From Zygaena filipendulae (Eukaryota; Arthropoda; Insecta; Lepidoptera; Zygaenidae): a DNA stretch of 64,000 bases. Positions within the stretch are counted from its first letter, which is position 1. Every line of letters starts with the position of its first letter. The position numbers and the translations under genes were made by a program. Below, in pieces: positions 23,179 to 35,275 of the stretch. Under the pieces are notes generated by a model. It was not told the DNA's origin, did not search any database, and saw nothing but the letters and a program-made list of their open reading frames with translations. Location: assembly GCA_907165275.2 (NCBI GenBank), contig OU015657.1, forward strand, positions 10,749,001 through 10,813,000, read 5' to 3'.

Positions 23179-23442
23179 TAAACATATAAAATAAATAAAC
23201 CATATTATAGAAAAAAATGTGTAAATGGGTGAACTTAGGTCTAAAAAGAGTTCCAGCCAACCCAGTGAAAAAACTACTTAGATGGTTGAAGACAAAGTAG
23301 GTAGTTTAATGTAGCTTCCTATCAGCGAAAGGATTTTTAGAATAAATTTAGTCGTTACAGACTCCTAGAACTGCATCGATTTTAAGTACCTACATATCTA
23401 GCATTCCAGTAATTATAATACCTACTTAAATTTTATCCTTTA

Positions 23443-23680
23443 ACGGTCGCACTCAGAGTCGACTTTAATGATTACTTAGTTAAGTATAGATTTTTAAAAC
23501 AAAACTGCCGCAATCAGAGACGTTCAGTAAATTAATGTTAATTGGCATTTAATGAGATGTAACTCAATTAGTTAAATGCCAATTAACATTAATTTATTAA
23601 ACTTGTCTGATTGCGGCAGTTTTGTTTTAAAAATCTATACTTAACTAAGTAATCATTAAAGTCGGCTCTGAGTGCGGCGG
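23443..23680. mobile_element. Fold-back MITE, 238 bp, with TA flanks
   Basis: Two arms of about 100 bp are near-perfect inverted copies (CGCACTCAGAGTCGACTTTA on the left, its inverse on the right) around a short loop. TA lies on both sides, as in Tc1/mariner-type insertions. No coding capacity. A partial copy is at 43783. Confidence 0.85.
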
Positions 23681-24087
23681 TAAGTATTAGAAGAGAAGTT
23701 TAATAGACACTTAGATTAAGAATCTTTTACCATTTCAATTTAAACACACACACGACGGTTTATTTATGTGTGGTTAATTCTGTTCCATGTGGGGGGCTAA
23801 TTTTCTGTAGGCAGCGATGGCCGGTGCAGACTCCAGACGGTTCTGGACTAAAATAGACTTCGTCCCTCCGACCAATTGAGTGGAGGACGAGAGCCGGTCG
23901 CGGTCGGTGACAGGAGTATCCTGTGTACATTGTCGTCGTGTTATTGCTAAGTGAGATCTGTTGAGTTTATTTAATCACACGGCTATTTACAAGCTAAAAA
24001 TACCCTTGAGAATATTAAGTACACCGGGACTTTTTCAGTTAAAGTCACAATATTTTTAGTTTTCTGACAATTTTATCTCTCTGTAAA

Positions 24088-24190
24088 AACTTTTTATTTT
24101 TTTTATTTATTCTTTTGCACAAAAGGTACAAATAGCGAACTTAATGCCTTGCGACATTCTCTAACAGTGAACCAACCAAGTTATGCCGTT
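24088..24190 (-). mobile_element. LINE 3' end
   Basis: TTTTATTTATTCTTTTGCAC, then GCGAACTTAATGCC and ACATTCTCTAACAGTGAACC. The pattern is that of another lepidopteran non-LTR element's 3' end, read in reverse. Confidence 0.45.
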
Positions 24191-24590
24191 TAACAACTGT
24201 TTTAATAATACACGAAGGCAAAAATTTTAATGGATGTAGACTATATAGCGTAATAAGTGGATGTGATATTTTTAAAGACTCATTATGAGACAGTTTTCAA
24301 TGTTTCTCTGTTTTATTCACCTGAACCATGTATTTTTATATATAAAAAGACACATATTATATAGATTATAGGCCATTTTAATCACATTTTGGAGTAACAA
24401 AACATTCTTGTTCGCCAAAAAATATCTTTTCATAAGAAAAGCGAGTTGATAGATAAACTTCATACCATATCGCGCACAACTTTTTCCATATTCTACACTT
24501 TACAGACATGAATAAGTTTAGAAAATCTCAGTCTGCTTAGTATGTCGATGAACAGTTGGTTCAACAATTTGCATCTTCAGCTCATAATTA

Positions 24591-24941
24591 TACAACGTGT
24601 TAATGAATTAACTGAAAACCTGATACACCCCATTTAAAAAAATAAACAATAATATGATTAAAATATATTTTATGTCGAAAAAATTTATACTTTAAAAGTT
24701 ATTCAACATTAGTTTGGAGGTGACTTATCTACGAAATTCCGAGCGCTACGCCCGCGCCTACCGGTTCGATTTTTTTTTGCTGCGGGCGGCGTACGCACCA
24801 AATATTGTATTATAAATAATTTAGAAATGGGCTAGTAAAAATGAAAAAAATATAACCTACATTAAAACAGAGCGATCGATTCGCTAGTCAATTCTGAGCA
24901 AACTACTTTTTAGTTTTCAGTTAATTCATTAACACGTTGTA
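24591..24941. mobile_element. MITE, 351 bp, with perfect 29-bp terminal inverted repeats
   Basis: 24591-24619 (TACAACGTGTTAATGAATT and onward) is an exact inverse of 24913-24941. TA-rich flanks fit a TA target. The middle has a GC-rich island (CGCTACGCCCGCGCCTACC). No transposase. Confidence 0.85.
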
Positions 24942-25530
24942 TATAATACAATATACTGTGTACTATGTAGGTAGGTATACACGTATACATGAATTGGAAC
25001 TGTCGTCTCCTTACCGCCCATAATGTTTTCTTCATGTGTCTTTAGAATACTTTCTCTGTGTAGTAGTAGATAGCTGTGGTTTAAAATGTTTAACATTATT
25101 TAAATTAGTTAAACTTTCAAATAAATTAATGGAACAGCTGTTAACCGAAAATATATTTTCGGTCGCTGGTGATATATTAAAATCGTTACTGGAGATAAAA
25201 AATCCATGCAGACTCTAAATAGCTATCAAAACACATATTTACCTACATAGAATACTTAGTAGGTACTAACCTATGTAGAAAAGTTTGTGTATTGTCTTTG
25301 GTATACCTACTACATATCATCATTATCAATCGACTGATGTCCACAGTAATGCGTCAGAAAATAAAAATTAAAAATTAAAGTCAAATAATAAAAAAGCTTC
25401 AAATTTGAATGTGCCTCTATGCTATACACAATTACACACATGCTTGACCTAGGTCCGTTACTTTGTCGGTAAATACTTATTATGATCATTGATGTTGAAC
25501 GACGTTTTCTTTTGCATATAGGTACATCCT

Positions 25531-25762
25531 TACTAATATTATAAATGCGATAGTAAGTTTGTTTGTTACGCTTTCACGCTTTAACGGCTCAACCATTCAT
25601 CATGAAATTTTGCATACCTACATGTTGTGAGGGGTACAGGGAAAGACATCGGGTACTTTTTCAATTTATCCTGGAATTCTCGCGGGAACTCCGAACTTAT
25701 TGCGAGTGCAACCGCGAGGGAAGGACAAGAGCGAAAAAATTCGTGCTCCCCCTACAGCTAGT
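25531..25762 (-). repeat. CCCCGCGG-family repeat with intact tail
   Basis: It runs from TACTAATATTATAAATGCG through GTTACGCTTTCACGC to CTACAGCTAGT. A 30-bp foreign stretch splits the head. Confidence 0.75.
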
Positions 25763-25765
25763 AGG

Positions 25766-26080
25766 TATATAAAAGCAGAAACTGACTGACTGCAGATCGA
25801 TCAACGCACAGCTGAAACCACTGGGTCTAATAACATGAAATTTGGCACAAATTAACATGAAATGTGACGTAGGTGTGCACTAAGGTTTTTGAAAATGTAA
25901 CTCCTAAGGGGGTGAAAAGGGGTTGCAAAGTTTTAATGGAACAACGTGTTTCCTTGAAAGAAATTTCAGGTCAAGAAATTTCTAGACCATATTTATTTTA
26001 TTCATGATCTTGATTTATTCGTTTTAACCTCTTCGATGTCTGATTTCGACTGCCACGCGGACGAAGTCGCAATGTATTAG
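25766..26080 (-). repeat. RTE-like 3' region, second subfamily
   Basis: ACTGACTGACTGCAGATCGA, then GGGGTGAAAAGGGGTTGCAAA and GCCACGCGGACGAAGTCGC. The inverse, with the same CCCCTTTTCATCCCC block, is at 40218-40503. It abuts the previous repeat. Confidence 0.65.
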
Positions 26081-27023
26081 TTTAATACATGGTTATATTG
26101 GTTTGAGTAGGTACTGTTGATAAACAAATGTAATATTCCGTAGCTAAATTTAGAGAGCACGGGGCGGGTACACCCTGGGGTTTATTGTGGTTGAAAATAA
26201 GCTTCTGCTTAGGTAATGTTAAACATCCTTCGAACATAAATAATTTTAGCCTTATCCTATGTTGTTGTGCATATTTTTAACTTTCTGACTTCTTGGGTGT
26301 ACAATTGCCGTGTTGCCGTGTGCCGAAATCACAAATCAACTCTCTATCGTTGATAGAGTAATCACTCTACTATTAAAAAGATATCCGTAATTATTGCAGA
26401 AGTAGTATACAAACATAAACAATGAATAAGGCCATACAGTAGGATATATCTTTATAATTGATAAGTTATGTTGATTAAATTTTATTTGGTTTTCAGTCAA
26501 AACAAGTACGAAAGATTTCACGAAAGATTTATAAGATAAATTGTTCTGTGAGACGCTCAAAAGATTTAATAGTTTTCAGTTATTTGTTGTTAATTGGCTT
26601 ATAACGATCAATTAGGTACTGAGTCACATAATTTGAAGTTCCATAATATACCTACTGTTAATTAAAAAATTAAAATTAAAACAACCGTTAGTTTGTTTTT
26701 ATCAGTGAAAGCGATAGTTTTGTACGTAAACATGTGATTAATTATAATTTTAATATTAAAGTAAAAAATTATAAAAAAAATGTGTATAGCAATGAATTAA
26801 AATGCCCAGACTAAATAAAAGCTATAGTTTTTATTTCTTCTTAGTGAGAATGACGATAAAAAAATGGAATCTTCAACTTTATCATGTATCAAAAGAGAGC
26901 ATTAAATTCACCTTAAATTAATGAAAAAAGGTATGAATTAAATATTATAAATCATTTTACACTGCCATAGAACATTAACGTGAAACAAGTAACTGACGAA
27001 GTGAATTAAATAGATGTATCTAC
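26081..27023. other. AT-rich non-coding DNA
   Basis: A pair of inverted CTCTATCGTTGATAGAG bases near 26341-26356 forms a small hairpin. No gene supported. Confidence 0.45.
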
Positions 27024-27081
27024 CGCGGCGACCGGAAGCGACTTCGGTGTTGAAACGGGACCGAGTTCGTTGATCCGCCAT
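27024..27081 (-). CDS. Candidate first coding exon of an unknown gene
   Basis: ATG in the strong context GAGTCATGGCG opens MADQRTRSRFNTEVASGRR before a donor-like CGCG/gtagat. It is more GC-rich than its surroundings, with a GC-richer upstream strip split by a MITE. It ends in phase 1, so it cannot join exon A of the membrane-protein gene without an intermediate exon. Only sequence context supports it. Confidence 0.22.
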
Positions 27082-27124
27082 GACTCTCTGCCGTCAGTCT
27101 GGGTTCCAATCTGATAGTGTCTTA

Positions 27125-27287
27125 TGCTACTGCTCCACCTGCGTTAACGTTAACGTTGATATTATGTCTAACGTTTAACGTTGATGGTAATGTTAGTAAG
27201 TTAACCCGTTAAAATGTTGGCCACATCTACGTAATGCCTAAATTAGCGCACTAATTTACGCGTTAACACGCAGGTGGAGCAGTAGCA
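27125..27287. mobile_element. MITE, 163 bp, with 24-bp inverted ends
   Basis: TGCTACTGCTCCACCTGCGT at the left is inverted at the right end (ACGCAGGTGGAGCAGTAGCA). The interior carries several GTTAACGTT repeats. It splits a GC-richer strip that could be a 5' UTR. Confidence 0.8.
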
Positions 27288-27928
27288 ATAGAGTTATTAA
27301 ACAGATTGTGTTATAGTCAGCAGACAGTCAGAGGCAGACCGACGGCATCAGTCATTAGCAAGTTAATTATTATTAGCAAGTGCTAACATACAATACTAAT
27401 TTTTTTAATGGTAATTCAGTGTTATGTCCTCCTTGAACTCCATTCTATGAATTAAGTTACCATTACTATAAATTATTTCGTACATTTACCGTTTTTCGCT
27501 CTTCACTTTCAAAATTAAACTACCTTCAACCTGTATCTTTACTTTTCTCTCTCAACGTCCTTCGAGTCCACATTGTTAAGGGTATGTATTGTCTATTAAG
27601 TGCATGTCAAACTATAATTGTGTATTGTCCTATTAATGTTAAATACCTGTTTATTTTGAAATAAAGAAAATAAATTCATTTAAATTATGATGTTATAGAT
27701 AGTTTTCTTCGTAATTTTGAAATAAATAGATTTCTCAGATACCTACTTTACTGTGCGTTTTTCTTACTTAGCTATGGTTTTTCGTACAGAGGCTTACGTT
27801 TGACAATAATAATATGTCTCACGGAACTTAAAATGATTACTTTGTTTACATAATTTTAAAAGATTATAAATATCAGTAGGCAATTCTACAAATTCAACAT
27901 CTTCACGAACTTTCTTATTCTATTATCT

Positions 27929-28239
27929 ATATCTATATACTATAATAAAAGAGTAGAATCCGCGATTCTGTAGGTACATTGAATATTTTTAACAAAAATT
28001 GATAGGGGACGATAAACGAAGAGTAACCAACCACAAAAAAAGGGGTTTAAAAATCGTCTGTCTGTCTGTTCGCGATAATCTCTGAATCTACTGAACGGAT
28101 TGTCATGTGGTTTTCACAGGTAGATTAAGCTTAGCCTGGAGCTACGTATTGTAGGCTTTGTTTCATTGAAATCGGATGTCGGGAAAAGTTTTTGTATAAA
28201 AACCTTTCACGCGGGAGAAAAAGCGGGGCACAGCTAGTA
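27929..28239 (-). repeat. CCCCGCGG-family repeat, long form
   Basis: Inverted counterpart of 17642-17958: the tail with GTAGAATCCGCGATTCTG, then CTGTCTGTCTGTTCGCGAT, and the head GCGGGGCACAGCTAG. Confidence 0.8.
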
Positions 28240-28774
28240 GGTACATAGATATATACGTCAGACGGAAATTGTTTGATAAATGATATCTAACTGTCAGTTG
28301 CCAAAATTCGTGATAAATGTATCGTAGAGAGTGAGAGACTGAAGGGGACTTCAGTCGGAGTAAATGTTTAAGTAAATCATCAGTTGGTGTTTATTTAAAA
28401 AAATCTGACGTTGGGCTACTCGTGGCCATGCTCGCGCATTTATAAAAATAGCTTCATAGAGTTATTCTTAAATTGTTTAACGCAATTGCTCAGTCTCTGG
28501 CTAAATGTTTTTGACAAAACCATTAATTTGCGAACGGATCTCACTTAACGAGAATTCTAAATTTCACCTAAACACCAGTTATAGATACTAAGTATTTATA
28601 AATATTTTGAGTAGTCCGTATTTCCCTACATATATTTTACCGCCTGACAAGTTTCAATTAACTTTGAATAACGCTTGATAAAATTGTTTATAGAATGTTG
28701 CTTTGTTTTCAAAAAATTCCAACGCTGAATGCAGTCGTTGCTAACAAAGCGAGGAATCCTTACTGAAAGTGAAT

Positions 28775-28930
28775 TAATTTGTTTGTTTGTTACGCTTTCA
28801 CGCATTAACGGCTTCACGGATTATCATGAAAGTTTGCATACACGTTTTCAGGGGTACAGAGGACGACATAAGAAACTTTTTATACTGAAATTCCCACGGG
28901 AACTTCGAAATTAACGCGGGTGACACTGCA
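28775..28930 (-). repeat. CCCCGCGG-family repeat
   Basis: GTTTGTTTGTTACGCTTTCACG to AACGCGGGTGACACTGCA. The head is cut where the next copy begins. Confidence 0.7.
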
Positions 28931-29053
28931 TTAAATTTTACCTACACGTTGTCAAGGGTAGGTATACAAAAAAATATAGAGTAGTTCTTTTATATCGTAA
29001 TACCCGCGGGATTTCCGAAAATAATGCGGGTAAAACCGCGGGGAACAGCTAGT
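28931..29053 (-). repeat. CCCCGCGG-family repeat, head-to-tail with the previous copy
   Basis: It starts inside the tail module (TTACCTACACGTTGTCA) and ends AAACCGCGGGGAACAGCTAG. The direct join suggests serial insertion or tandem duplication. Confidence 0.7.
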
Positions 29054-29228
29054 AAGCCTATAAAATGGTGCAGGGTATCCGTATCGCCATATTTGGATGG
29101 TTGTATATATAAATATAAAAGTCGGAAGAAACATAAGAGCCCTTCGAGAGTACCGACACTTTTTTCGTATTGTTTGTGATTGTTTGAAGATTCATGTAAG
29201 AGTCTTCTCTTTATCTTTGGCCCGTATT

Positions 29229-29381
29229 ATGAAAGCTATATTGTACAAGATGTTCATAGGTATCTCAATAATTTTCTTTGCCTCGCACGGCATCTGCATC
29301 TGGCGGGAAAACAATAAAGACAAATTGAAAATAGAAAGCATACCAAGTTTGAGATGCGTAAACAGCCTCTTGATTATTTAG
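29229..29381 (+). CDS. Possible 50-residue secreted peptide
   Basis: ATG at 29229 opens MKAILYKMFIGISIIFFASH, which looks like a signal peptide, followed by a short charged tail and a TAG. An AATAAA lies about 75 bp downstream. A frame this short can arise by chance in AT-rich DNA, and no family is recognised. Confidence 0.2.
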   Translation: MKAILYKMFIGISIIFFASHGICIWRENNKDKLKIESIPSLRCVNSLLII

Positions 29382-31936
29382 TTTCAAAATATTGTGTAAT
29401 TACAATTTTTTATCTTTAAACACGAAACAAAAACATTGGGATAAATTTTATTTAGCAATAAAGCACATCGCATAATGTTGGATGTTTGGTCCGAAATAAA
29501 AGTTATTATTATTACTATAACACAATGTCAGGTACCTATATTACGCATTTGAAAACATTTTCTGGAGCATTTGGTATATAGGTATGTTTATATAATACGT
29601 TGCAATGTTAAAAGGTTCCACTCATTGTCGGTACTGCCTTCTAAACTGCAGAAGTTAAGCACTGATTTTTATCAGAGATTGCTACTATGTGACTAATCGA
29701 TTGATTAATTTTATTTATCAAAGTATCAATAGTAGGTAATTAATATTTTACTTTTCCCACAAAAGGTTTCCCCTAAGATAGAAATACTTCTTCAAAATTG
29801 AAAAAAAAAAAGCCTTTTTGTCTGGAGTTACGGATTAATATGAATCTAACCACGCCCTAAAAAAAAGTAGCCGACTTGGTTCACCACAAAACTATTTTTT
29901 TTTTATAAATAAATAACAATATTGGATTTTGATTTCAATAGATCTGCTGCTAACTGTCCCAAAATAAAATGATCCTTTGTTTTAGTGAAAAGAGAAAGAC
30001 TACATAAAAATACCTAGACCAGGTTCAACTTCATTTAATTTAACATGAATATAGAAACGATCACTGACTCCTACTTTTGGTACCTTACCAGAAGAAGACA
30101 AACAAAACAGTTTTTCAAGAGAGTCGAGAATTTTAATGTAAGCAACGTAAATTATAATTATGACAGTAAAAACGCGAGGCTAGTAATAATGACATCTTGT
30201 TCCGTTAACGTGGGTTGGATCGAGTTGTTATAAAAAGAACGGTGTGATAAAAAAACAACTAGAAAATTAAACAATCTTCAAAGAAATAATGTTGGCAATT
30301 AAAGATAACCTGTTGAAAGATCAACTTGGACATACTATATTGTTTCAGCTATATTTAGGTTCGTCGTGACGCATAGGTAAATTGTAAACTTTCTTGTAGA
30401 AATCATTTTAAGCTAGGTATGAAAATTGTATTAATTTACATACCTACCTAATATACGAGATAAATAGATACAACGTTTGCTTAGTACTATTTTATCGTAT
30501 TGCGCATTGACCGCGACAAGATCATTGATATTATAAGTATAGGTATACATATATTAGAGATATTTGTTTTAGAAACAATTATTTACAAGTTTCTTTGCGA
30601 AAATCTCCCACGGTTGTTCATAAAATTATTTGATAGGCGTTCTTAAAGCGTTTGTACACACAAAAGACAACGTATGATTAGGACACATAGCAAAGGAAAT
30701 GATATTGTACATATATCGGTGGAGCGTCGCTTACAACAAAATTGTGGCACGCCTAGCTTCAGAAATACATATTTTCTAGTGATCATGATCTGTGACCTCT
30801 TCACCCGTAACTATAAATAAACAAATAAATTTCCCAGGTAACAAACTTTGTAGATTGGTTCATGTTGACCATGTTTGTTGGAGCGAAATAAATCTTTTTA
30901 CCAAAGTGGATGTAGCTTTCAATGCGAATTGCCGATAAAATATTTACGAGTTTATCGCACAGTCACTGAATGCTTGGAAGTCCATTTGAAAAACGAATGC
31001 CTAAATCCTGAAGACGGCTGTCATTGCTTTCTTGAATAAAAAACTTGATCAGACATAATTTGATACCTATGCTAAGTGGTTATGTAAAAAAATATCTAAT
31101 AAAATCGAGAAAAGCGATTGGAAAATTTCTCTATTAGGGGTAAAAATTTATAGGGCGTTTACAAAAATTCTTGGTTTAAATTTAATATTATTTAATCTTT
31201 CACGACATATAGGTAAAAACTGATTGAGAAATGTTTATTGTACCTACTGTAGATTTTCTTTGCATAATAACGATTCGAATCTCCGATTACGTATTGTTAT
31301 TGTGTTCTGTTTATATTTTTTGTTTCGCGATAGTTGAGTCACCCCGAGAGCAGTTGTGAAGGCTCACAAAGAATTATTATAGATCGAAAAACTAAAACAC
31401 TTCGGCGAGTTTGCGGTTTCGTTTGTCTTGGAATTCACTCGATATTTTTGCATGAGGCAGCTTACATGTTTCATCCGTCCTTGTGAGTTGAGTTTTTTCA
31501 TTCCTATTTCGATAATGTGCTTAGTTAAAAGTTATCGTTATTGCATTATTATAGTACTATCGTTATTGTAGTTGTTAAATAATGCAGCAAACTTTTGCAT
31601 GGCGTCCTCAAATTGTTCAAAGTTTTGATGTAGAAAAAAATCTTATTAGAAAAGAAAATTGTATGTTATTATGTTTATGTTGCAATGTTGTATAACAAAG
31701 TTACATGATGTGGACGTGTTATATAAAAAAGTTATATATCATGTTACATAGTCTGTACGCACCGTTACCTTCCACCGACCGTGTTTATAGCCGAGCGTGT
31801 ACTCGACACAATGAGTAGCTGTGTGTCGCTTGTCGCCCTCCGAGGCGCGGCCGCGTCGCGTCGCGTGTAGGCACCCTGTCTATTGTCGAGACTCACGGAT
31901 ATATTTTGTTCTCGCTTCTTGGTTATTTATAGAATT
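29382..31936. other. AT-rich non-coding DNA with one CpG-rich spot
   Basis: At about 31775-31900 CpG-dense DNA (GGCGCGGCCGCGTCGCGTCG) follows a plus-strand TATATAAAA near 31720. A 20-codon frame starts at ACACAATGAG (31811). It may be a promoter and first exon, but nothing joins to it. Confidence 0.35.
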
Positions 31937-32120
31937 ACTAGCTGTTCCCCGCAGTGTTACTCGCGTTAATTTCGGAGTTCCCGCGGCAGGAGTAAAAGTA
32001 CCCTATGTCCTTTTTTGTACCCCTAACAATGTGTATGCAAAATTTCATGATGGTGAGTATATAGTTAAGGTCTGAAGGAGTAATAAACAAACAAACTGAC
32101 ATGAGCATTTATAACATTAG
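31937..32120 (+). repeat. CCCCGCGG-family repeat, nearly complete
   Basis: Head CTAGCTGTTCCCCGCAG, middle GTACCCTATGTCC, tail ACAAACAAACTGAC and TATAACATTAG. Confidence 0.75.
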
Positions 32121-33289
32121 TTGGAATTATACCACGTGTAGTAAGAATATTCTCGTCTACACATTTAGTACGTACGTAGGTACTTACTTACTTTGTCAGT
32201 ATTGAAACAAAACACGACTACTTATTAGGGGTAAAAACATCATCTCTTCAACAGTCTTATTATCTAAATTTCGTCCACTGACATTGTAAAGTCCATTGTG
32301 GATGAAATTTTGTGTAATAGGGAGCGAAAGTCTCACGAAAAGTTTGTGTACATCAAGGGAGACCTAAATAAAGTTTCATTAAAATCTGTCCACTAATTTT
32401 AGCTTCATTCGTACCTATACAGAGAAACACAATAAGAGATAAAAAAGTATAGCTATTTCGCCCTACCATAACAACAAATTCCAATCTACCATATTTTATT
32501 TTCTCATGAAATTGATTCCTTCCTACACCTTCTTTGCTTGTAGTGCCGCACACAAGCAAATGAGCTCGGTTATTAATAAAATGTTAAAAACCAACTTATT
32601 TCAGTTGTTTTATTTAATTTTATAATATAACTAAAACCATAAAAAAAAATAAAAAAAAATGGATTGAATTGTCAAAATTCGGAAATACTTGATCCCTTTT
32701 TAAATGCCCAAATAACCACTAATATTTTTTACCTTCAAAAGTAAAGGTACTACTTACCTACTTTAATTCCCTTTTACCCCTTTTAGGGATTAAATCCACC
32801 ACTTATAAATAAAGCCCTGAAGTCGATTAAACTAAAACATTTTTTAAGTTAATATTAAACAGATAATTTTAGTTTATGTTATATCAAAAATAACGTGTTC
32901 TGTTGAATTTTCATTTAAAAATTATTTCTGGAAATTTAATCCCAAAGGCGACAAGGGTAAAAGTTGAGGGGGAGGGGAACGAATAAGATCATAATAAAAT
33001 ATACCTACAATAACCAGGATTTTATCCGTAACTATGAAAATTATTACAACTCGTAAAAACCAATTGAAAAATTGGCCCCACGTATTATGGCGTAGCACGT
33101 CAATGGAAAATGGTCGCTCATCCCGCCTTAATAGCAACATCCGGTTCATTAAATGGTAGCAATTTAGCTCCGTTGAGAAGATATGTCTGTAATTTTAATA
33201 TATCTACCTATATTTGTTTACATATTGTGATCTGAGGACGTATTTCGTTATTACATTTGCCGTAGTAACTCTATAAAACAGTTCTACAA
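32121..33289. other. AT-rich non-coding DNA
   Basis: Around 32240-32420 there are traces of an RTE-like tail (AAATCTGTCCACTAATTTTAG). No gene supported. Confidence 0.45.
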
Positions 33290-33366
33290 AATATGTCGTT
33301 TTTCTTTACGGTAATCCCGCGGTAACTCCGAAATTACCGCGGATGAAATCGCGGGGGACAGCTAGT
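33290..33366 (-). repeat. CCCCGCGG-family repeat, head fragment
   Basis: CGGTAATCCCGCGGTAACTC to GGGGGACAGCTAG, directly followed by the tail of the next copy. Confidence 0.7.
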
Positions 33367-33550
33367 ATACTATAAATCACGTATCACGTTGTTTGTCCGC
33401 GATGGACTCCGAAACTACTGAACGGATTTACATAAAATTTTGTTTCCATTTATAATATGGTCCAACTTAAAAGATAGGATAGTTTTTATCCCCGAATTCC
33501 CGCGGGAATTTCGAAATTACCGCGGGTGAAACCGCGTGGCACAGCTAGTT
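33367..33550 (-). repeat. CCCCGCGG-family repeat, TCACGTTGTTTGTC subtype
   Basis: It opens TATAAATCACGTATCACG, then GATGGACTCCGAAACTAC, and ends GCACAGCTAG. Very similar to 35276-35451. Confidence 0.75.
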
Positions 33551-33591
33551 TCTAATATTTTGGCATCTGGAATATTTGTGATTGTGGTTTT

Positions 33592-33636
33592 GTGACGCGC
33601 GTTATGGGCAAGGAATGTTATTGGGAATAAGGGCCC
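33592..33636. repeat. GGGCCC-MITE, right-end fragment
   Basis: GCGCGTTATGGGCAAGGAATG through GGGAATAAGGGCCC matches the right end of the 34832 element. The left half is absent. Confidence 0.5.
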
Positions 33637-34625
33637 TGGTCAGGTCTCTGACAGGCCCAAAGACTAATTAAATTAGATATTAGTATATGCAATATGCATC
33701 GTCTTTAGCTATCAATCTTCATACAGATGATACAGAGTATTTTGAATAATGTTAGCAACAAAGTCATTTTCGATGAAAAATATTTTATATTACCTGTCTC
33801 AAAACTTAAGAAAAAAGCCAGGTACAGGAGGTATAATAACTGATAAAATCTTCGAGTGTTTATCTATTTTGTGAGTAATAAATTGATTTATCAACTTTCA
33901 TCTACGAAAAAATATTTTTAGATCACTGGAGCGGGCAGTTCCAGTACTACTCGTTCTGATAACTTGATCTAAAGAGTGTTTTTATGAAGACGTGCTCTAT
34001 TATCGCTACTAATACTTATGTATTTGACATTAAAACCTATAAACAAAAGACGACCTAATGGCTTCTATGTAGGCATATAATTTACAAACGTGACATAAGT
34101 TTAAGTAACTAACTATAATTAGGAATTTGTCACAAATCCTTTTAAATCCGTTAAATACCTGTACAATGGAACAATGAGTGAGATACTTATATTATCTCGT
34201 CGTCGAAGTCAGGATTGCGAGGCCTGTCAAGTGCAGGGTCTGACTTGGGTCGGGCTGTGTCGCAGCGAGGCCGCACGTGCGCTCTACATATAGTTAGTGA
34301 TGGATATAAAGAATCTAACATTAACGATTATGCTAATGGCTTTTCAGCTCGAGTCGCTGCTGAGACCTGATGCTTATTTTAATCAATGCTAATTTTGTGG
34401 CTTTTTTTAAGAAATTAGCATACTAAAACCGATAGTAATAAAACCTCTTTTAAATATAGAAGAAAGAAAAATAATATTTTATAATATTTTTGATTAATTC
34501 CCAATATAATATTGCCTATTCTTGATTTCTAACAAGCGCTAAACTATTTTGTACTTATGCAAAATTTATTTTACAAGCAATAACTTCTATTAGTATTTAG
34601 TAACTATTTATACTTATAAAACTGA

Positions 34626-34804
34626 AGAGTTTGTTTGTTTGGTTGAACGCGCTAATCACAGGGACTACTGGTTCGAATTAAAAAAAAAAATTGTGTTGGA
34701 TACATATTGGATAGTCCATTTATAGAGGAACATCGCGCTACTAATAATGGGAGTGGTCAGCGGAGCATCAAATTAACGCGGGTGAAACCGCGGGGCACAG
34801 CTAG
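34626..34804 (-). repeat. CCCCGCGG-family repeat
   Basis: GAGTTTGTTTGTTTGG, an A-run, then AACGCGGGTGAAACCGCGG and CACAGCTAG. Confidence 0.7.
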
Positions 34805-34831
34805 CACATGATATTTGCAGATCTATAATCT

Positions 34832-35020
34832 GGGCCCTTATTCACTATGACCATAACACGGTGTCTTAAGATAATGCGCCACAAAAATTGTCTTTCCCTT
34901 GTAATCAAAGATGTTATAACGTTTCTTAGGGCATACATACAGAATAATAGGGTTGGCAATGCGTTTTTTGGACGCGTATTATGGGTAAGACATGTTGTTG
35001 GTCATAGTGAATTAGGGCCC
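34832..35020. mobile_element. GGGCCC-MITE, 189 bp, best-preserved copy
   Basis: Ends GGGCCCTTATTCACTATGAC and GGTCATAGTGAATTAGGGCCC are inverted copies. No coding capacity. Target duplication not resolved. Confidence 0.85.
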
Positions 35021-35275
35021 TGGCGACTACACGCGTTTGTACTGCTGCGTGTGTAGCGTGAGCGTCACGCGCAGTTGTACAACGTGATTGTGCACGTGCA
35101 TTAGTTAGAGGGTTGGCTTATTATTGACATTAAGTATTAGTGCTAGAGCTATGTAGAGCTACGTCATCTGTGGATGGTCGACAAATTTAGATCTATGTAC
35201 AAACAAGTTTGTCTTGTTAGCACAAAGGGAAATATACTCGAATGACGTGATTAGGCTTTCTCTAATCTTATCTTA

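Noticed and set aside
23790..23960. GC-richer strip with ATGGCCGGTGCAGAC start
   Set aside because: The 20-codon frame ends at once and has no donor; may be a retroelement fragment.
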